Assembly (NCBI RefSeq): GCF_001562055.1
Contig: NZ_LLWE01000018.1
Coordinates: forward strand, 341,301-405,300
Source: Polycladidibacter stylochi
Lineage (GTDB): Bacteria; Pseudomonadota; Alphaproteobacteria; Rhizobiales; Stappiaceae
DNA length: 64,000 nt
Reading direction: 5' to 3'
Shown here: in pieces, positions 9,604-19,478 of the stretch
Layout: every line of letters starts with the position of its first letter
Numbering within the stretch: the stretch's first letter is position 1
Program-made: the position numbers and the translations under genes
The notes under the pieces: generated by a model
Databases searched by the model: none
Told to the model about the DNA's origin: nothing
Seen by the model: the letters and a program-made list of their open reading frames with translations, nothing else

Positions 9604-10179
9604 ATGAGTGTTATTGACTATCCAATTGTTCACATGGTGGAAGTGACCCGCCTTGGAAACAAGAAACATCATATTAAGCTGGAACTTAGTAGCGAACAGT
9701 GTCAGCAGGTGGCTAAAGCCTATGACTTAATCGAGGTTAAGCAGCTCGAAGCGCAACTGGAGCTGCGTACATGGCGTAAAAACGGGGTTGCAATATCCGG
9801 GGTGATTGATGCGGAAGTGATCCAACAGTGTATCATCAGCCTGGAACCTGTTCGCGAGGTCGTACACGATAGCTTTGAGCGGACCTTTTTGCCAGAGGAA
9901 GAGCGCGGCACCAAGCGGAAAAATGAGGATAGCCTTGAACTCTTGGTCGATATGGAGGAAAAGGACCCTCCTGAAACCTTTAGCGGTTCTTCACTTGATG
10001 TTGGGGCTGTTATTTGTGAGCACTTTGCCCTAGCGTTAAACAATTTTCCTCGTGCCGCTGGTGTCGAAATGGATGAAAAGTTTGCACCACAGCCCATTGA
10101 CGAAGAGGCTGAAGTGAGAGAAAAGCAACAGGCTTCACCTTTTGCAGCATTAAAAAAATTGCGTGAGAGTGAACACTAA
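9604..10179 (+). CDS. DUF177 (YceD-like) protein
   Basis: A 191-residue acidic protein of the YceD/DUF177 family, which in many bacteria lies before rpmF-plsX and is linked to 23S rRNA maturation. Visible family features are the central VIQQCIISLEPV, ending a strand-rich domain, and the later VGAVICEHFALALNNFPR. ATG at 9604 follows the previous stop by one base, so translation is probably coupled. No rpmF is found between it and plsX in the 190-base gap. Confidence 0.85.
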   Translation: MSVIDYPIVHMVEVTRLGNKKHHIKLELSSEQCQQVAKAYDLIEVKQLEAQLELRTWRKNGVAISGVIDAEVIQQCIISLEPVREVVHDSFERTFLPEEERGTKRKNEDSLELLVDMEEKDPPETFSGSSLDVGAVICEHFALALNNFPRAAGVEMDEKFAPQPIDEEAEVREKQQASPFAALKKLRESEH

Positions 10180-10368
10180 CGCATAACAAAACGGGCAGTT
10201 GTTGAAGCAATAACGAACAACAAATTGCGTAAGTGCGCTGAAGCTCACATGTTTGCCTATTTAGGGCTTTGACATGTAAAAGTGGTAGGTTTGTTGGTAT
10301 GAGCAGGCAAACCTTAAAAGCGTTGTGCCATTATCGTGGCCAAAAACAGTAGGATTTGGACTTTATCA

Positions 10369-11415
10369 ATGTCGAGCAAAGTAAGAATTTCATTGGATGT
10401 GATGGGGGGGGATAATGGTGCCGATACCGTATTACCCGGTGCCGAGCTGATACTTGAGCGCTGCCCTGACATTCACTTTTGTTTGTTTGGCGATCAAAAA
10501 GTTATCGAGCCTCTAATGGCCCAATACCCCAAACTGAAAGCCTCGAGTTCTTTTGAACACTGCGATGTTTCAATAACAATGGACGAAAAGCCGAGTCAGG
10601 CCCTGAGAAAAGGCCGTGGCAAGTCGTCGATGTGGCAGGCCATTGCAGCGGTGAAGAACGGTGATGCAGATGTGGCTGTTTCTGCAGGTAATACGGGTGC
10701 TTTGATGGCTATGTCGAAGTTTTGCTTGCGGACAATGGCGGGGATTGAGCGCCCCGCAATCGCTGCTATGTGGCCGACCATGCGGGGCGAGTCTATTGTG
10801 CTTGATGTGGGTGCTACTGTGGGCGCGGATGCGCAACAGCTTATTGATTTTGCAATACTTGGCGGTGCCATGGCGCGTTCTATTCAAGGTGTTGAGCGCC
10901 CGAGTGTCGGACTTTTGAATATTGGTGTTGAAGAAGTGAAAGGCGTTGAAGAAGTGCGTACTGCAGGACGGATGCTGCGCGAACTTTCGCCTACGAACAT
11001 GACTTATGCCGGGTTTGTTGAAGGCGACGACATTGGTAAAGGCACCGTTGATGTTGTGGTGACTGAAGGGTTTGCCGGTAATATTGCGCTTAAAACTGCC
11101 GAGGGTACAGCCAAGCAGCTGGCCAGCTATTTGCGGGCTGCCATGAGTAGAACTATTATGGCGAAAATTGGCTATTTATTTGCACGGGGAGCCTTTGAGA
11201 GGTTGCGTGCGAAGATGGATCCGCGCAAAGTCAATGGTGGTGTGTTTTTGGGGCTCAATGGTATTGTCATAAAAAGCCATGGCGGCACAGATGCTGAAGG
11301 TTTTGCCGCTGCTGTTGAGCTTGCCTATGACATGGCAAAAAATAATCTTATTAAAAAAATCTCCGATGATCTGGGTGACTATCATCGTGGTCGTCTTGCT
11401 GAACGTGATGCGTAA
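10369..11415 (+). CDS. plsX: Phosphate acyltransferase PlsX
   Basis: PlsX makes acyl-phosphate from acyl-ACP for phospholipid synthesis. The 348-residue product starts with the family's [14 protein letters not shown]. Other landmarks are [38 protein letters not shown], and [18 protein letters not shown]. The ATG at 10369 is preferred by homology; an upstream in-frame GTG at 10336 would add 11 residues. fabH follows almost immediately, giving the usual plsX-fabH pair. Confidence 0.96.
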   Translation: MSSKVRISLDVMGGDNGADTVLPGAELILERCPDIHFCLFGDQKVIEPLMAQYPKLKASSSFEHCDVSITMDEKPSQALRKGRGKSSMWQAIAAVKNGDADVAVSAGNTGALMAMSKFCLRTMAGIERPAIAAMWPTMRGESIVLDVGATVGADAQQLIDFAILGGAMARSIQGVERPSVGLLNIGVEEVKGVEEVRTAGRMLRELSPTNMTYAGFVEGDDIGKGTVDVVVTEGFAGNIALKTAEGTAKQLASYLRAAMSRTIMAKIGYLFARGAFERLRAKMDPRKVNGGVFLGLNGIVIKSHGGTDAEGFAAAVELAYDMAKNNLIKKISDDLGDYHRGRLAERDA

Positions 11416-11430
11416 TTGGAAGGTATAATT

Positions 11431-12408
11431 GTGAAATCTCTTCGCTCTGTTGTTCTTGGATGCGGTAGTTACCTGCCTGAAAAAACTATAACCAACCATG
11501 ACCTTGAAAAAATGGTGGATACCACTGATGAGTGGATTGTACAGCGCTCCGGTATACGAGAACGACACGTTGCAGCCGAGGGTGAATATACTTCAGACCT
11601 GGCGACAAAGGCAGCTCAAGCTGCTTTGGTTCATGCGGGCCTTGAAGCCAGTGATATAGATTTAATTGTTCTTGCGACGGCAACGCCAGATCATACCTTC
11701 CCGGCGACTGCGGTTGAGGTCCAACGTAAGCTTGGCATCACCCATGGCTTTGCTTTTGACATACAAGCCGTTTGCTCGGGCTTTGTTTATGCCATGACTA
11801 CAGCCGATGCTTATTTGCGTGGCGGAATGGCAAAGCGGGCACTGGTTATTGGCGCTGAAACATTTTCACGCATTCTGGATTGGAGTGATCGGACCACTTG
11901 TGTGCTGTTTGGTGATGGTGCCGGAGCCGTTATTTTGGAAGCGCAAGAAGGAGATGCAGCCGAGTGCGGACGCGGTGTGGTGTCCTGTCAATTACGCTCA
12001 GACGGGAATCACAAGGAAAAACTGTATGTTGATGGTGGCCCATCTACCACACAAACCACAGGTCATTTGCGTATGCAGGGCAAAGAAGTGTTTAAACATG
12101 CTGTGGGTATGGTGACAGATGTAATTCAGGCTTGTTTTGATGAAACTGGTACAACCGCTGAGGATTTAAACTGGTTTGTACCGCACCAAGCGAATAAACG
12201 TATTATTGATGCTTCTGCTAAAAAACTAGGCATCAGTCCAGAAAAGGTAATACAAACAGTAGCTTATCATGGTAATACATCTGCGGGCTCAATTCCGTTG
12301 GCTTTGGACAGTCTAGTTAAGTCGGGCCGTGTGAAAGAAGGCGATTTGATGATGCTCGAGGCCATGGGAGGTGGCTTTACATGGGGCGCTGTGATGCTGC
12401 GGTGGTGA
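11431..12408 (+). CDS. fabH: 3-oxoacyl-ACP synthase III
   Basis: FabH (KAS III) starts fatty acid elongation by condensing acetyl-CoA with malonyl-ACP. The 325-residue product shows the catalytic Cys in AVCSGFVYA, the His in VPHQANKRI, and the Asn in [23 protein letters not shown] near residue 40 is typical. The GTG at 11431 has GGAAGG seven bases upstream, so it is preferred over the in-frame TTG at 11416. Confidence 0.97.
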   Translation: MKSLRSVVLGCGSYLPEKTITNHDLEKMVDTTDEWIVQRSGIRERHVAAEGEYTSDLATKAAQAALVHAGLEASDIDLIVLATATPDHTFPATAVEVQRKLGITHGFAFDIQAVCSGFVYAMTTADAYLRGGMAKRALVIGAETFSRILDWSDRTTCVLFGDGAGAVILEAQEGDAAECGRGVVSCQLRSDGNHKEKLYVDGGPSTTQTTGHLRMQGKEVFKHAVGMVTDVIQACFDETGTTAEDLNWFVPHQANKRIIDASAKKLGISPEKVIQTVAYHGNTSAGSIPLALDSLVKSGRVKEGDLMMLEAMGGGFTWGAVMLRW

Positions 12409-12446
12409 ACCCTACGTAAAATAAGGGTGTTTTTTGTAATGTGCTG

Positions 12447-12475
12447 TTGACCGCAGGCATTTAACTTTATACCGT
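12447..12475 (+). promoter_or_regulatory. Candidate promoter of ihfA
   Basis: TTGACC and TACCGT are spaced by 17 bases, about 60 bases before the ihfA start. This suggests that ihfA is transcribed independently of plsX-fabH. Confidence 0.45.
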
Positions 12476-12533
12476 ATCCCTTTGAGAATTATCTATATTC
12501 CTAAAGGCTTGGTTCTTGGATTAGGAGGGTTCT

Positions 12534-12848
12534 ATGAGTGGTCATACGGTGACCCGCGCTGACTTGTGCGAGGCAGTTTATCAAAAAGTGGGCTTGTCTC
12601 GCTCAGAATCTGCAGACTTGGTTGAGCAGGTGTTGGGAGAAATATCTGCAAGCCTGGAGCAGGGTAATACAGTCAAGCTATCCTCTTTTGGATCGTTTGT
12701 TGTACGCTCAAAGGGGGAGCGTATTGGGCGTAACCCAAAAACCGGTGAGGAGGTTCCTATTTCTCCACGGCGGGTAATGGTGTTCAAACCCAGCAATGTT
12801 TTAAAGCAACGCATTAATGATGCATTACTCGAAAATGTTGACGCTTAA
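12534..12848 (+). CDS. ihfA: Integration host factor subunit alpha
   Basis: IHF-alpha pairs with IHF-beta to bend DNA in replication, recombination and transcription. The 104-residue product has the HU/IHF fold: [20 protein letters not shown], then [14 protein letters not shown], then the DNA-intercalating arm [20 protein letters not shown] with its Pro tip. AGGAGGG precedes the ATG. The position after fabH and before a MerR gene is the conserved alphaproteobacterial order. Confidence 0.95.
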   Translation: MSGHTVTRADLCEAVYQKVGLSRSESADLVEQVLGEISASLEQGNTVKLSSFGSFVVRSKGERIGRNPKTGEEVPISPRRVMVFKPSNVLKQRINDALLENVDA

Positions 12849-12930
12849 TAAGCTGTTTTAGTTTTTTAACGGCACCATGCATTCTTTGATTTGGCCCGGT
12901 TAGCCGGGCCAAAACTACAGGGCTATTGTT

Positions 12931-13545
12931 TTGTCTAAAACCGCTGATGCATTTCGAACAATTAGTGAAGTGGCAACAGAACTGGATTTGCCACAACACG
13001 TGTTGCGGTTTTGGGAAACGCGTTTTAGCCAAATCTCACCCATGAAACGCGGTGGAGGGCGAAGGTATTATCGCCCGGAAGATGTCATGTTGTTGCGTGG
13101 CATTCGCTATTTGCTCTATGGCAAAGGCTATACCATCAAAGGTGTTCAGAAAATTTTGCAGGAACAAGGCATACGCTTTGTTATGGATGTTTGGCGTGAA
13201 GCTGTAACAACTCCAGTTGGTAACCTGGATAGTCTGGATGTGGCGCAAGAAGAGAGTGACGCTTATGAAACAAGCGAGCTCAATACTCAAAACGATTTGT
13301 TTGAGTTAGACCGCCGTGCTGCAAAAGAAGTACCCGTGAAGCTACCTGAAGGCGTTCTTTCGGATGTGGAAGAGTTACCTGCCAATGAACCAGCAAGCCC
13401 TTCTACAGGGATATTTAGCCGCTTTCGCGGGCAAGAGCGAGCAGAAACAGGCGGCGTTGTGCTGACAAAAGATGATGTGAGCCGTTTGCAAGCCGTTATG
13501 ACTGATTTGCTTGAATGTAAGCGTTTGTTGGATCGCGCTGAATAA
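12931..13545 (+). CDS. MerR family transcriptional regulator
   Basis: A 204-residue protein with an N-terminal MerR winged helix: [33 protein letters not shown], and [15 protein letters not shown]. The motif WETRF marks the alphaproteobacterial subgroup found beside ihfA. The start is TTG, encoding MSKTADAF; no better start lies upstream. The C-terminal half is acidic, low in recognisable structure, and ends in a short helix, with no metal-binding Cys pattern. The effector is unknown. It stops 11 bases before the convergent ABC ATPase gene. Confidence 0.88.
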   Translation: MSKTADAFRTISEVATELDLPQHVLRFWETRFSQISPMKRGGGRRYYRPEDVMLLRGIRYLLYGKGYTIKGVQKILQEQGIRFVMDVWREAVTTPVGNLDSLDVAQEESDAYETSELNTQNDLFELDRRAAKEVPVKLPEGVLSDVEELPANEPASPSTGIFSRFRGQERAETGGVVLTKDDVSRLQAVMTDLLECKRLLDRAE

Positions 13546-13556
13546 AATCCGTTTTG

Positions 13557-14642
13557 TTATTCATGCGCGGTATTTGCAAAGAAGTGCAGGTTTTTGTGTG
13601 CAATAGCTAGCTCAATTGGTTGTTGTGATTGTAACTGGCTTTGTTGTAAGTCTGTCGCTGTTATGATTTGCCCATCTACACGTACTTTCAGATAGTTCTG
13701 CGCTCCAGTGGGCTCGATATGATCCAAAACACCTTTTACTTGAATGTCCTCTGACATGGCCGGACGTAAATGTAGATGCTCGGGGCGCATTCCGATAAGG
13801 ATATCGTTTTGGGTGGAGGCATCAAAATGTGTGTTGCTCTTGGGTACAGGAGCTGGAAGTTTTGTTCCATCTTTTAAAATAATTGCTGTTTTGTGATCAT
13901 CCTCCCATTTTCCATTTAAGAAATTCATAGAGGGAGAGCCAATAAACCCGGCAACAAATGGATTTACCGGCGTGTTGTACAGCTGTTGCGGCGTCCCAAT
14001 TTGTTGAATAACGCCATCATTTAAAATGACAATCCGATCTGCCAGCGTCATAGCCTCAACCTGATCGTGAGTAACGTAAATTGAGGTTGTTTTGATTGCT
14101 TTGTGCAGTTTTTTTATTTCGTCGCGCATTTGCACACGCAGCTTTGCATCCAAATTTGACAGGGGTTCATCAAACAAGAACAGATTTGGATTACGTACTA
14201 TGGCCCGGCCCATGGCAACGCGTTGCCTTTGCCCACCTGATAATTGCGAGGGTTTTCTTTCCAACAGCTCTTCCAGATCCAAAATGGCCGCTGTTTGTGT
14301 TACACGTTGGCGAATTTCTTGCCGCGGTATTTTGGATATTTTGAGATTAAAGCCAATGTTTTCAAAGACAGTCATGTGCGGATAAAGGGCATATGATTGG
14401 AAAACCATGGCAACTTTACGCTCACGCGGGGAGAGCTCGTTAACCCATTGTCCATCGAGTAAAACGTCACCAGAAGTTGGCTCGTCCAGGCCAGCAATGA
14501 TGCGTAGCAAAGTGGATTTGCCACAGCCAGATGGGCCAATTAGAGCGATAAACTCTCCCTCCGGTACCATTAGGTTCAAACCTTCTAGCACTTTGGTCTG
14601 ATTAAATGATTTGCTTAGGTTACTGAGTTGTAATGAAGCCAT
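13557..14642 (-). CDS. Sugar ABC transporter ATP-binding protein (UgpC/MalK type)
   Basis: A 361-residue cytoplasmic ATPase that would power a CUT1-class carbohydrate importer. Walker A is GPSGCGKST, the signature is LSGGQRQRVAMGRAIV, Walker B is LFLFDEPLSNLD, and the switch His follows in YVTHDQVEAM. A C-terminal TOBE-like regulatory region starts near residue 235 (GFIGSPSMNFL). It is the last gene of a minus-strand operon with two permeases, a binding protein and a LacI regulator. Confidence 0.93.
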   Translation of the reverse strand: MASLQLSNLSKSFNQTKVLEGLNLMVPEGEFIALIGPSGCGKSTLLRIIAGLDEPTSGDVLLDGQWVNELSPRERKVAMVFQSYALYPHMTVFENIGFNLKISKIPRQEIRQRVTQTAAILDLEELLERKPSQLSGGQRQRVAMGRAIVRNPNLFLFDEPLSNLDAKLRVQMRDEIKKLHKAIKTTSIYVTHDQVEAMTLADRIVILNDGVIQQIGTPQQLYNTPVNPFVAGFIGSPSMNFLNGKWEDDHKTAIILKDGTKLPAPVPKSNTHFDASTQNDILIGMRPEHLHLRPAMSEDIQVKGVLDHIEPTGAQNYLKVRVDGQIITATDLQQSQLQSQQPIELAIAHKNLHFFANTAHE

Positions 14643-14665
14643 GAAATGTTCTCCAATAGCTATTG

Positions 14666-15523
14666 CTATCCTTTAACTGCACCGGCCGTAAGCCCTGCCA
14701 TGATTTGTTTTGAGAAGAATAAAAAGGCGATGAGGAGGGGAAGCATTGATAAGAAAGTACCCAACATAACTGCTCCCCAAGGAGAATCGCCGAGCGATTG
14801 GACCGAGCGTAATGCGAGAGTGAGTACAAATTTATCAGGCGAGGATAAAACGATAAGGGGTGATAGGAAGTTATTCCATAGGCCAATAAACATCACAATT
14901 CCAAGTGTGGCGAGTACCGGCTTAATGAGGGGTAAGACTATGACTAGAAAGATTCGCAAATGCGATGCCCCATCAACTTTTGCTGCATCTAGCAAGTCTT
15001 TTGAAATAGCTGTCACCATGTATTGACGCACCAGAAAAATGCCGAATGCATTTGCGATGGCAGGAAACCACAGTGCAAAGTGAGTATCGAGAATGCCCAG
15101 GAACTGGACTGTTAAAAAGAAAGGGATGAGCAATAGGGCCGGGGGCACCATCATGGAAGCGATCATGAGTGTGAAAATGATATTTTTACCGCGAAATTCA
15201 AAAGCAAAAAAACCATAGGCGCATAGTGAGCAGAAGAAGACTGCACCAATGGTGCCCATTACGGATATAAAGAGCGAGTTCCAGAGTACCAACCAAAAAG
15301 GCATGATCTCTAAGAGCTTGTAATAGTTATCAATAAAGTTGTCGCCGATATAAAAAGGTGGCGGAGATGAGAAAATCTCAGACCTGGTGTGGGTGCCCAT
15401 GAGTGCGACCCAAACAAAGGGAAAGATAGTGATTACTATGCCAAAAGCAAGGAAGTTGAGCTTTGCCAGCCTTGCCAGTGTTTGTGTTTTGGGAGTGTGT
15501 GCGGAGCGCTTTACATTTTGCAT
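14666..15523 (-). CDS. Carbohydrate ABC transporter permease (MalG-like)
   Basis: A 285-residue inner-membrane protein with about six hydrophobic segments. The EAA loop is visible as DLLDAAKVDGASHLRIFLVIVLPLIKP. It ends in GLTAGAVKG, typical of MalG-type permeases. The ATG at 15523 overlaps the stop of the preceding permease by one base (TAATG), so translation is coupled; the frame is open upstream but that part lies inside the other permease gene. Confidence 0.92.
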   Translation of the reverse strand: MQNVKRSAHTPKTQTLARLAKLNFLAFGIVITIFPFVWVALMGTHTRSEIFSSPPPFYIGDNFIDNYYKLLEIMPFWLVLWNSLFISVMGTIGAVFFCSLCAYGFFAFEFRGKNIIFTLMIASMMVPPALLLIPFFLTVQFLGILDTHFALWFPAIANAFGIFLVRQYMVTAISKDLLDAAKVDGASHLRIFLVIVLPLIKPVLATLGIVMFIGLWNNFLSPLIVLSSPDKFVLTLALRSVQSLGDSPWGAVMLGTFLSMLPLLIAFLFFSKQIMAGLTAGAVKG

Positions 15524-16590
15524 TACCGGTGCCCTTCCATGCCTTGCTTGCCATTGAAAAAGAAGTGAATGGCAGTTGCCAGTGCAATGAGCAGGAAAAG
15601 AATCCAGGATATTGCCGAGGCACTTCCCATTTCCAGCCATTCCCATCCCACCAAGTATAAGTAGTAGGTTGTTGTTAGGCCTGATTGAGCAATACCGCCG
15701 CTATCGCCAGTGGTAAGAATAAACGGTTCCTCGAATAGCTGTAGGTTGCCAATAATGGTGAGTGTGAGTGCGAAGAAAATAAATGGGCGTATCATCGGTA
15801 AGGCGATGTGCCAAAAGAGCTGGAAGCGGTTACAGCCATCAACTTTTGCCGCGTCATAGAGCTGATTTGGTACAGTCATAAAGCCTGCAGAGTAAACAAG
15901 GATGTTGAAGCCTGTATATTTCCAAATCACGACAGCTGAGATAGCCGGCTTGAGTAGATCAGATCGTGTGAGCCATTGTATGGGCATTGCATCGGGTGCC
16001 CATGAGAACAGCCAGCCAATAATGGGTACTTGCGCCAGCCCCACCAGGATTTGATTAAGTATGCCCGTATTGGCCGAATAAATACTGTAAAAAATCATCG
16101 AAACGGCAACAGTGGATGTAATGAAAGGAATAAACAAAGTGGCCGAAATAATGTGGCGTAGCATCGGACGTAAGGTGGCAACCAATATATAGGCCGTGGG
16201 TATTGCCAGAATATGTTGAGGCACACCTGAAACAATGGCGAGCCAGAGCGTGTTGTAGAGTGACTTCCAGAACCAAGGATCATCCAGTGCGGTGATGTAG
16301 TTTTGAAGGCCAACAAATTGCATCGAGCTGAGGCCGGTTACGGGGTTCCATTCTTGAAAAGACAGGTGAATGGAAAAGAGCACAGGAAAAAGAGTAAATG
16401 TACAAAAAACTATTATAAATGGTGAAATGAAGAGCCAAGGCGTTATTGCCCTTACGAGGCGGTGCCATTTATTTTTCTTATGTCTTTTTATTTGCTCAGG
16501 CTTTATGGGGACTGTGTTTACCAGCCTATCAAGACTATTCGACCTATTGGAAGCAGGGGGAGGTGAGATTGATGGCGTATCGGATGACAT
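15523..16590 (-). CDS. Carbohydrate ABC transporter permease (MalF-like)
   Basis: A 355-residue permease with about six hydrophobic segments after a charged N-terminal tail of some 55 residues. WLFISPFIIVFCTFTLFPV is the first membrane helix. The EAA loop is LYDAAKVDGCNRFQLFWHIA followed by LPMIRP. An ATG at 16590 is used; an in-frame TTG at 16623 is also possible and neither has a strong Shine-Dalgarno. It lies between the binding protein and second permease genes. Confidence 0.9.
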   Translation of the reverse strand: MSSDTPSISPPPASNRSNSLDRLVNTVPIKPEQIKRHKKNKWHRLVRAITPWLFISPFIIVFCTFTLFPVLFSIHLSFQEWNPVTGLSSMQFVGLQNYITALDDPWFWKSLYNTLWLAIVSGVPQHILAIPTAYILVATLRPMLRHIISATLFIPFITSTVAVSMIFYSIYSANTGILNQILVGLAQVPIIGWLFSWAPDAMPIQWLTRSDLLKPAISAVVIWKYTGFNILVYSAGFMTVPNQLYDAAKVDGCNRFQLFWHIALPMIRPFIFFALTLTIIGNLQLFEEPFILTTGDSGGIAQSGLTTTYYLYLVGWEWLEMGSASAISWILFLLIALATAIHFFFNGKQGMEGHR

Positions 16591-16681
16591 TGTTTTGCCC
16601 GCAAGTACTACTTGAATGTTCAACTAAAAAGCACTGATATTGTTAGAGGAAGGGCGCAATCAAGGCGCCCTTACCATTGCA

Positions 16682-17917
16682 CTATTTAACGCGTCGCTTG
16701 ATCATGCGTTCCGCGTCTTTCAAAGCGCTTTCAATATCTTTGCCGTCATTAAGTACTTCTCGTAGAGCGCCATTTAGAACAACATCGGCAGCGATTAAGT
16801 CTCCTTTCATTGGGGCTACAGCCGGAACGCGTTGTGCCACATGGGCAAATAATAATCGGCCCTTTTGCCCACCTAGAAATTCAAGTGGTTGCTCGAATAT
16901 GGGATCGCTGTAGGTCTGCGTCAGGACTGGAAAGGCTCCAATATTGGTAAGAGCTGCTATTTGGGTTTGCTTGTTAGTTGTTAGGAACTTGATGAATTCC
17001 CATGCTTCCTGTTTGTTTTTCGATTGTTTTGGAATTGCCAGGAAAGAGCCGCCCCAAGAGCCGTAGATGCCGTCTGGCAAATTTGAAACACCCCATAAAC
17101 CAGCGGTATCCGGAGCCATCCAGTTTTGTAGGTGGCCGAGCAGCCATGCACCAGAAAGCTGAGTTGCCACGCTGCCATCTTTAAACGCATCATACCATTC
17201 GTTTGACCATGAACCGATTTGTGCATCTAGTCCTTCGTCGCGAATTGTCTTTGCTAGTTTGAATGCGTTTACAAAGCGGGGGGAGCGGATGAGCGAGTTG
17301 CCATTTTGGTCAAAATACAGACCTTCTCCTTCTTTGACGGTCGTGCGAATGATAATGTTGGCGACATCGAAAGCATCGGCTATGAGGTGGATGTTCTTTT
17401 TCTTCAGCTGGCGGCCATACTCAATATAGCTATCCCAGTCTTTAATGACCTCATCGATATTTGCGTCAACTGCTGCTAGGCTATCGCGGCGATAATACAT
17501 AACCCCCGGTCCTATATCGATCGGTATGCCGTACTGATTGCCGTCTGTACCTTTGCCCTGAGACCAAGCATAGCTGACGAATAGATCCTTGAACTGTTCT
17601 GCGCCATATTGAGGGGCTGATAAGTTTTCAAATCCACCTGAATTGATAAACGAGCCGATATATTCGATATCCACTGCAACGATATCGCCTGCACCTGCAC
17701 CTGTTGCCAGGTTTGTTGTTAAGCGCTTGTGGTGATCGCCATGATTGTTCATCTGGTAAGAAACTTTGCTGTCTTTGTTATTCGCTTCAAATACCGGAAT
17801 GACTTTATCCAGGTGGCTATCAAGATCGGGAAAGCCATCAAAACGCAATTCGCCAGATTGTGCCGTGAATGCAAACATGGTTGCTATGGAAATTCCAAGA
17901 ATAAGCTGCTTGTACAT
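16682..17917 (-). CDS. Sugar ABC transporter substrate-binding protein
   Basis: A 411-residue periplasmic binding protein of the extracellular solute-binding family 1 type. The signal peptide is MYKQLILGISIATMFAFTAQSG, with no lipobox Cys. Family features include the N-lobe GAGAGDIVAVDIEYIGSF and the hinge region QLSGAWLLGHL. GGAGGAAAT precedes the ATG at 17917; upstream in-frame codons would disrupt the signal. The sugar cannot be named. It lies 22 bases after lacI and is the first transport gene of the operon. Confidence 0.92.
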   Translation of the reverse strand: MYKQLILGISIATMFAFTAQSGELRFDGFPDLDSHLDKVIPVFEANNKDSKVSYQMNNHGDHHKRLTTNLATGAGAGDIVAVDIEYIGSFINSGGFENLSAPQYGAEQFKDLFVSYAWSQGKGTDGNQYGIPIDIGPGVMYYRRDSLAAVDANIDEVIKDWDSYIEYGRQLKKKNIHLIADAFDVANIIIRTTVKEGEGLYFDQNGNSLIRSPRFVNAFKLAKTIRDEGLDAQIGSWSNEWYDAFKDGSVATQLSGAWLLGHLQNWMAPDTAGLWGVSNLPDGIYGSWGGSFLAIPKQSKNKQEAWEFIKFLTTNKQTQIAALTNIGAFPVLTQTYSDPIFEQPLEFLGGQKGRLLFAHVAQRVPAVAPMKGDLIAADVVLNGALREVLNDGKDIESALKDAERMIKRRVK

Positions 17918-17939
17918 ATTTCCTCCAGGTTTGAGCGCT

Positions 17940-18950
17940 TTACTCCCTATTGATATCTTTGACGGAATCACGCTCTTTTACCGTCGCAGTGAACAGTTTG
18001 GACCCTTGAAAGATCTCTGGCTTGTTTTTTAAAAGGGACAGGGCCAGCAGGCCTGATGCTCTGCCAATTTCTGCCAATGGTTGCTCTATAGTTGTAAGTC
18101 CCGGGGTCAAATGGCTTGCTATGACTGCGTCGTCGAACCCGAGTATGGAAATTTGACTTGGTATGGCAATGCCATGCTCACGGCACGCTTTATATGCGCC
18201 GGCGGCCATTTCATCGTTATGGAAGAAAATAGCTGTAAAATGTTTTTGTTGTTTTAGTAGGCGACAAAGGCTGTCGTAACCGCCCTGAACTGTGAAATCG
18301 CTTTCAATAATACAGTCCTTATCGATTGTAATCGCGTGTTCTTTTAGCGTGCTTATGAAGCCGTTAGTGCGTGACACGCTTTCGTGATAGGATTTAGGGC
18401 CAGTAACCATGGCAAAACTTGTATGGCCTTTTTGTAAAAGGTAGCTTGCCGCAAGTTGGCCTGCACTTTTATTATCTAGGTAGATAGATTCGTTTTCGCA
18501 GGCCTGCACTTTGCGGTTCATAAAGACGATGGGACGTGCTTTATTCTGGTATTGAGCTAATTCGATATCTGTTAGTTTATTGGTATGTATTACCAAGGCA
18601 TCGCACTGGCGATCGATTAAGGATAGCAGTGCCTGGTTTTCTCCTTCAGCTGTTTCGCGGCTGGATTCGGCCAGTGTTTTGTAGCCGTACTCTACAAGTG
18701 CTTCTTCTACGCCGTCTAACATGAACCCGTAATATGTTGATGAAAAGCGGTTTACGATGACACCTATGGTTTTTGAGGTTTTGCTTGCCAGCCCTCGCGC
18801 GTATTGATTTGGTCGATACCCCAGTTTCTCGATTGCTTTTTCAACAACTTGGCGCGTGTTCCTATCAACTTTGTGCGGTTGATTGAGCACCCTGGAAACT
18901 GTGGCAGTGGAAACGCCAGCTACTTTAGAGACTGTGGCAAGAGTTACCAA
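17940..18950 (-). CDS. LacI family transcriptional regulator
   Basis: A 336-residue repressor with the LacI helix-turn-helix ATVSKVAGVSTATVSRVLNQ at residues 5-24, the hinge helix near NQYARGLASKTSKTIGV, and a periplasmic-binding-like effector domain (GFDDAVIASHLTPGLTTIEQP). The start is TTG; no ATG in frame gives a better N-terminus. It heads the sugar ABC operon. A perfect palindrome of the LacI-operator kind lies about 80 bases upstream, suggesting it represses itself and the transporter until a sugar ligand is bound. Confidence 0.93.
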   Translation of the reverse strand: MVTLATVSKVAGVSTATVSRVLNQPHKVDRNTRQVVEKAIEKLGYRPNQYARGLASKTSKTIGVIVNRFSSTYYGFMLDGVEEALVEYGYKTLAESSRETAEGENQALLSLIDRQCDALVIHTNKLTDIELAQYQNKARPIVFMNRKVQACENESIYLDNKSAGQLAASYLLQKGHTSFAMVTGPKSYHESVSRTNGFISTLKEHAITIDKDCIIESDFTVQGGYDSLCRLLKQQKHFTAIFFHNDEMAAGAYKACREHGIAIPSQISILGFDDAVIASHLTPGLTTIEQPLAEIGRASGLLALSLLKNKPEIFQGSKLFTATVKERDSVKDINRE

Positions 18951-19031
18951 TGTTGTATTATGGGCTCAATGCCCCTCCCTTTGTTTGCCGTAGTTAGCTA
19001 GCATAGTGAATAGTATTTGTTAGAGTGATAT

Positions 19032-19047
19032 ATGTAAGCGCTTACAT
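19032..19047. promoter_or_regulatory. LacI-family operator upstream of the sugar ABC operon
   Basis: ATGTAAGCGCTTACAT is a perfect 16-bp palindrome with the central CG typical of LacI-family sites. It lies about 82 bases before the lacI start. A weaker copy of the AGCGCT core occurs at 17934-17939, between lacI and the binding protein gene; it could be a secondary site. Confidence 0.75.
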
Positions 19048-19393
19048 CAAGTTATCATAAAGTATAAATATAAAATTTATTATTAGTCATTTTTCATGTA
19101 CTGAAAGTGACAGTGGTTTATTTTAGAAATTCTATGTTTGTAAAATAAATTAGTATATTTGGTGCAATATTATTTGATAATAGAAAATAATAATGGTTCT
19201 TATTACATGGTAATATTAGAAATGGGTTATGTAAGTGAATCAATTTATGTTTGAAATGATTTCTTGGCTCAAGCAGCCACTTGTTTCATAGGTGCTGATT
19301 AAGAGAACTAAATGTAGCTGTTTTGCAATATAATTGCGAATTTATACTTAGTATCAGTGTGTTAAAGCAGTGATCATTTTGACACATATGTGA

Positions 19394-19432
19394 CTTCATG
19401 AATTTGTAATTAATCCGTTATTGTATTGTTAC
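19394..19432 (+). promoter_or_regulatory. Candidate PHO box before phnC
   Basis: Four hexamers recur at exact 11-base intervals: CTTCAT (19394), TGTAAT (19405), CGTTAT (19416) and TGTTAC (19427). PhoB sites are 11-bp direct repeats with a TGTCAT-like core, so this fits phosphate-starvation control of the importer. The individual hexamers are imperfect. Confidence 0.5.
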
Positions 19433-19478
19433 ACAATGTAGCGATTAGCGAAGCAACAGATAACGCTATGAGGCCTAC

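Larger units (their letters stand above)
18951..19478. other. AT-rich divergent intergenic region
   Basis: About 530 bases without a gene separate lacI (minus) from phnC (plus). It holds the LacI-type operator near its lacI end and a candidate PHO box near its phnC end, plus the small palindrome CACATATGTG at 19383-19392. The middle is strongly AT-rich and I see no coding frame or terminator in it. Confidence 0.7.

Noticed and set aside
9073..9672. 199-residue minus-strand frame opposite the CBP3 chaperone gene
   Set aside because: It lies wholly antisense to a well-supported gene, has no family resemblance and no Shine-Dalgarno.
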